Part shown: piece by piece, positions 61,231 to 64,000 of the stretch
Position numbering within the stretch: position 1 is the first letter of the stretch
Layout of the letters: each line of letters starts with the position of its first letter
Source: Mucilaginibacter psychrotolerans
GTDB lineage: Bacteria; Bacteroidota; Bacteroidia; Sphingobacteriales; Sphingobacteriaceae
Assembly (NCBI RefSeq): GCF_004519315.1
Contig: NZ_SOZE01000027.1
Span: forward strand, 1-64,000
Length of the DNA: 64,000 nt
Direction of reading: 5' to 3'
Notes under the pieces: generated by a model
What the model saw: the letters and a program-made list of their open reading frames with translations, nothing else
What the model was told of the DNA's origin: nothing
The model's database searches: none
Made by a program: the position numbers and the translations under genes

Positions 61231-61557
61231 ATGGAATATTCAGAGAAAAAAGCGTTAGCAATAAAGGAATACTTTGCAGGCGGGACGACTTCAACTAAAT
61301 TAGGGCTGAAATACGGTTTCGGGAATGCAAGCGTATCCAGATGGGTTGCTATGGAGAAGAAAAAAAAGAGAAAATTTGAGGAGTATGCAGCGTCTATCCG
61401 GGCAGTGCGGGAGGGTATGCCAACGGATGTCAAGGCATTGCAGGAAGAACTTCGTATGGCCCGGTTGAATATCAGCTTATTGGAGGCGATGATAGACATA
61501 TCTGACGATCAGCATGGCACTGACATCAGAAAAAAAGCTGGCACCAGGCGGTCATGA
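61231..61557 (+). CDS. IS3-family OrfA (HTH protein)
   Basis: DNA-binding partner of the transposase, 108 aa from the ATG at 61231 (an in-frame start at 61189 would span the IS end). N-terminal HTH: KKALAIKEYFAGGTTSTKLGLKYGFGNASVSRWV, then a coiled-coil region (KALQEELRMARLNISLLEAMIDI). It has a run of seven A followed by G at 61530-61537 (A AAA AAA G in frame), 20 bp before the stop. A -1 slip there would enter the OrfB frame without a stop, the usual IS3 way to make the fused transposase. Confidence 0.9.
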   Translation: MEYSEKKALAIKEYFAGGTTSTKLGLKYGFGNASVSRWVAMEKKKKRKFEEYAASIRAVREGMPTDVKALQEELRMARLNISLLEAMIDISDDQHGTDIRKKAGTRRS

Positions 61558-62462
61558 AAGTAGAGCAAGCCTTGGGCGGCAGTTTGTCCAGGCTATGCTT
61601 ACTGTCTGGTTATTCCCGCCAAGCTTATTATAAAAGGCGTTTATTGGAAGAGCATGTGCCCCTCAAAGAGGATTTACTGGTTCAGCAGGTTATAGGCTAC
61701 CGGGAGCTACAGCCTCATATTGGTGGCCGGAAGCTATATTTCCTGATGGGCCCCTTTATGAAGTTGCATTGTTTGAGTATAGGCCGGGATGGTTTCTTCA
61801 GGATGCTAGGCAAGTATGGGTTGCTTAACAAGCGTCGGCGCGGTAAGCCACAAACTACCGATTCGAACCACTGGATGAAAAAATACCCTGATCTGTCCAA
61901 AAAACTGGTGCCTGTACGCTCTGAACAGGTATGGGTGAGCGATATCACATATCTTGAACTCTGTAACCAGGATGCTTACCTAAGCCTTATAACAGATGCG
62001 TATAGCCGCAAGATAGTTGGCTTCTACGTGAGCGAAAGCCTTGCTGCCGAAGGCTGCATATGTGCGCTGCAAATGGCTCTGGATGGGCGTAAAGGCAATG
62101 AAGAACTTATGCACCATTCGGATAGGGGGACGCAATACTGTTGCAATGATTATGTGAAAATGCTTCAGGATAATGGAGTTAATATCAGCATGACACAAAG
62201 CGGAGATCCGAGGGATAACGCGATTGCTGAGCGGGTGAATGGTATCCTGAAAATGGAGCTGTTAAAACCGTCTTTTACGGATTTGGATGACGCAAGGGCC
62301 GCAGTAATGCAAGCGGTAAACATTTACAACTATCTGAGGCCGCACAGCAGCATATCGATGTTAACGCCGGCGCTGGTGCATACCCGGAAACTCAAAGTAA
62401 AACGCTGCTGGAAAAATTATTATAAGAAGAAACCAGGGAAGGAGGCTGTAAGGGAAGGGTAA
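61554..62462 (+). CDS. IS3-family OrfB, DDE transposase
   Basis: Transposase catalytic subunit of 302 aa, starting at the ATG overlapping the OrfA stop by 4 bp (ATGA). HTH_21-like N-terminus (about 15-75: SRLCLLSGYSRQAYYKR), rve integrase core (about 110-275) with DDE: D in VWVSDITYLEL, D in HHSDRGTQYCC, E in NAIAERVNGILKMELL with the following K/R seven residues on. Complete and open, so the element may be active. Confidence 0.94.
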   Translation: MKVEQALGGSLSRLCLLSGYSRQAYYKRRLLEEHVPLKEDLLVQQVIGYRELQPHIGGRKLYFLMGPFMKLHCLSIGRDGFFRMLGKYGLLNKRRRGKPQTTDSNHWMKKYPDLSKKLVPVRSEQVWVSDITYLELCNQDAYLSLITDAYSRKIVGFYVSESLAAEGCICALQMALDGRKGNEELMHHSDRGTQYCCNDYVKMLQDNGVNISMTQSGDPRDNAIAERVNGILKMELLKPSFTDLDDARAAVMQAVNIYNYLRPHSSISMLTPALVHTRKLKVKRCWKNYYKKKPGKEAVREG

Positions 62463-62520
62463 GTTATCAACAAAAAAGGCGCATCTTTTAAAAAGAAAAA
62501 AAGAAGCAAAAAAAGAAAAA

Positions 62521-62567
62521 CGTGTTAGGATGTGGACAACGCTACGCGTTCCCCACATCCTAACACG
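62521..62567. terminator. long hairpin near the IS right end
   Basis: CGTGTTAGGATGTGG (62521-62535) pairs perfectly with CCACATCCTAACACG (62553-62567); inside is a second stem AACGC/GCGTT. On the minus strand it is followed by a T-rich tract, so it can stop transcription entering the IS from the right. Confidence 0.65.
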
Positions 62568-62905
62568 ACAAACAAACAATAATAGTTTTATCTTTATAAA
62601 ATACTGTCAACCTTCATTAGGACGAGTCAGTTCATTCAAATTGAGTAAACACGAATTTCACGAATTAAGAAAAAATTTCACAAATCCGCCTGAGTAGCTA
62701 TGTTAAATTCTTCCATCCGTTTTTTAAAAATTCGCGAAATTCGTTTCAATTAGAATAATTCGTGTTCATTCAAATTGAGTAAACACGAATTAAGAAAAAA
62801 TTTCACAAATCCGCCTGAGTAGCTATGTTAAATTGTTCCATCCGTTTTTTAAAAATTAGCGAAATTCGTTTCAATTAGAATAATTCGTGTTAATTCAAAG
62901 CGTGT

Positions 62906-64000
62906 CTATAATTTTACCACCACAGCTTTACCTGTATAAACTACGCTTTTGTCGATCTTATCCGCTGTACCAGTGTTTGAGCCGTGCGCGCCGTTCACCA
63001 GTACCACATTAAACGTGTGCTTCTTCAGCATTCCCTTAAAGCTACCTTTGGTGGCCGAGATGCTTAACTGATGCAGCTTGTCATTCCAATTCAAAGTAAA
63101 GGTTGCCTTTGCACCTTTTTCGTAATTGTAATTTTCGTTCTCGTCTTCGTAGTATTTAAAGGTGCCGTTTGCTCCTGGGTAAATACGCAGCTCTATATTA
63201 TCAGCTGGTTTTTCGGTGGCGTATTGCATTACCGGCCCCATCGGGATGATGGAACCAGCACGTACATATATCGGCATCATATCCATCGGCACATTAACCG
63301 ACAGTTTCTGTCCGCCTTTGGTAACTTCGCCCGTCCAGAAGTTGTACCAACTGGTACCTGCAGGTAAATATAGTTCACGTGTTTTAGCTTTGCCCGAAGC
63401 GCCTGCGCCGGTATACAGTTGCGCGGTAACCGGGTTAACCAAAAACGCCGGACCGAACATATACTGATCAGGAATATTGTAAACCTTGGCATCCTTTTGA
63501 AAATCGAAGGTAAGGGCGCGCATCATGGTATAATTCTCGGTATTTACACGACCGGCCAGCGAGTAGATATATGGCAGCAAACGGTAACGCAGCTTATCAA
63601 ATTTGAGCAACGTAGCACGCGTATCTTCGTCCCAGTTTTTAGAGAAGATGGCCCGCTCCCCTTTCCCGTGGATACGGAATATTGGGCTGAAGGCCCCAAA
63701 CTGAAACCAACGGGTAAATAGTTCCCTAAACTCAGGTTTCGACCAATCGGGTGCTGTCCATTTCCAATGGTAGCCACCAATATCTGATGTCCAATAGGGT
63801 ATGCCCGATGCGCAGGCATTGATGCCCTGCGGTACCTGGTTTTTGAAATTGGCGAAAGTACATTCGATATCTGATGACCATAACGTAGCGGCATTGCGCT
63901 GCTCTCCCGCGAAGGATTGCCTCACCAGAAAGAAAGCCCGTTTGCCGGGGATATCCCTGCGCCAGCCTTCGTACACGCCTTTGGTATGTTGCAAAGAGTA
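62906..64000 (-). CDS. glycoside hydrolase family 31, C-terminal part (continues beyond the window)
   Basis: The last 364 codons of an alpha-glucosidase/alpha-xylosidase-type enzyme; the reading frame stays open to the window edge, so the start lies beyond 64000. Seen are the end of the (beta/alpha)8 barrel with SDIGGYHWKWTAPDWSKPEFRELFTRWFQFGAFSPIFRIHGKG, the general acid region, then the proximal and distal beta-domains (FWTGEVTKGGQKLSVNVPMDMMPIYVRAGSIIPMGP) and a DUF5110-like C-terminus (LRIYPGANGTFKYYEDENENYNYEKG). The nucleophile region lies outside. Function: release of alpha-glucose or alpha-xylose units from oligosaccharides. Confidence 0.93.
   Translation of the reverse strand, partial: YSLQHTKGVYEGWRRDIPGKRAFFLVRQSFAGEQRNAATLWSSDIECTFANFKNQVPQGINACASGIPYWTSDIGGYHWKWTAPDWSKPEFRELFTRWFQFGAFSPIFRIHGKGERAIFSKNWDEDTRATLLKFDKLRYRLLPYIYSLAGRVNTENYTMMRALTFDFQKDAKVYNIPDQYMFGPAFLVNPVTAQLYTGAGASGKAKTRELYLPAGTSWYNFWTGEVTKGGQKLSVNVPMDMMPIYVRAGSIIPMGPVMQYATEKPADNIELRIYPGANGTFKYYEDENENYNYEKGAKATFTLNWNDKLHQLSISATKGSFKGMLKKHTFNVVLVNGAHGSNTGTADKIDKSVVYTGKAVVVKL

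Larger units (their letters stand above)
61190..62629 (+). mobile_element. IS3-family insertion sequence, 1440 bp, with 3-bp target duplication GTT
   Basis: Left end TGACTTGTCCTGATATAGG (61190) and right end, reverse complement TGACTCGTCCTAATGAAGG (to 62629), are imperfect inverted repeats. The flanks GTT (61187-61189) and GTT (62630-62632) are the target duplication. Two overlapping ORFs with a -1 frameshift window lie inside. It is inserted in unit 2 of the tandem repeat array. Confidence 0.9.
60919..62899. repeat. tandem array of four ~125-145 bp palindrome-ended units, interrupted by an IS
   Basis: Units at 60919-61064, 61065-61189 (continued at 62633-62641 after the IS), 62642-62775 and 62776-62899. 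Each starts TGAGTAAACACGAATT and ends with its near inverse AATTCGTGTTCACTCA (or ATTC), and has a similar centre (…GAGTAGCTATGTTAAATTGTTCC…). Unit 1 differs in the middle; unit 4 lacks a 10-bp TCACGAATTT-type piece. The units resemble MITEs amplified in tandem. Not CRISPR: the units abut without variable spacers. Confidence 0.8.

Noticed and set aside
60919..62899. CRISPR array
   Set aside because: The repeat units are 125-145 bp, adjoin without unique spacers, and no cas genes are present; an IS accounts for the large gap.
1..64000. tRNA, rRNA or riboswitch
   Set aside because: No cloverleaf, rRNA core sequence or recognisable riboswitch was seen in the intergenic regions; a covariance-model search would be decisive.

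Overview
The window comes from a Bacteroidota chromosome, most likely a soil or plant-associated Sphingobacteriaceae of the Mucilaginibacter/Pedobacter type (inference). The signs are a TonB-dependent receptor, signal-peptide glycoside hydrolases, FtsX-type permeases without an ATPase partner, many PAS histidine kinases, TAnnTTTG-type -7 boxes and the short palindromic intergenic repeats common in this phylum. No tRNA, rRNA or CRISPR array was seen.

Region 1 (about 0.4-22.2 kb) is an exopolysaccharide (EPS) locus with its own control block. A tight seven-gene minus-strand operon (9489 to 462) encodes a short TolC-like outer-membrane protein, a chain-length protein, three glycosyltransferases, a flippase and a polymerase. 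Upstream lies a minus-strand regulatory operon (hybrid kinase with HPt, FIST-domain sensor, second hybrid kinase), then a sigma-54-dependent NtrC-type regulator. On the plus strand follows a tandemly duplicated cassette of glycosyltransferase plus two acyltransferases. In the first copy both acyltransferases are deleted remnants. A 20-bp palindrome, TTTTRGAA-N4-TTCYAAAA, lies upstream of the EPS operon, the kinase operon and both cassette copies, and a good -24/-12 promoter follows it in front of the first cassette. I read this as a self-contained sigma-54 EPS regulon, possibly with FIST-kinase input resembling NosP-NahK.

Region 2 (22.2-26.0 kb) is a second signalling operon: a five-PAS kinase, a single receiver, and a receiver fused to a lone kinase dimerisation domain. 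Region 3 (26.4-31.9 kb) is a four-gene secreted glycan-degradation operon (BNR propeller, GH43, DUF2264, GH16) with a phosphodiesterase-like gene upstream. Region 4 (32-37.6 kb) holds unlinked genes: GH25 lysozyme, two small proteins, an FtsX permease and a hotdog thioesterase. Region 5 (37.7-46.7 kb) has a DUF4965 glutaminase-like protein, a ThuA/sugar-dehydrogenase/PKD/cytochrome c fusion, a TonB receptor, a DUF417 membrane protein and a small monooxygenase-like protein.

Region 6 (47-48.7 kb) is an AT-rich orphan membrane protein. Region 7 (48.9-55.8 kb) is an RND efflux operon with an upstream TetR gene; both promoters carry the same 13-bp palindrome, pointing to autoregulated repression. 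Region 8 (56-64 kb) contains GH130, an SRPBCC protein, a Pro/Thr repeat protein, an FtsX permease, an IS3-family element inserted into a tandem array of palindrome-ended repeats (with a clear 3-bp target duplication), and the 3' part of a GH31 gene that runs off the window.
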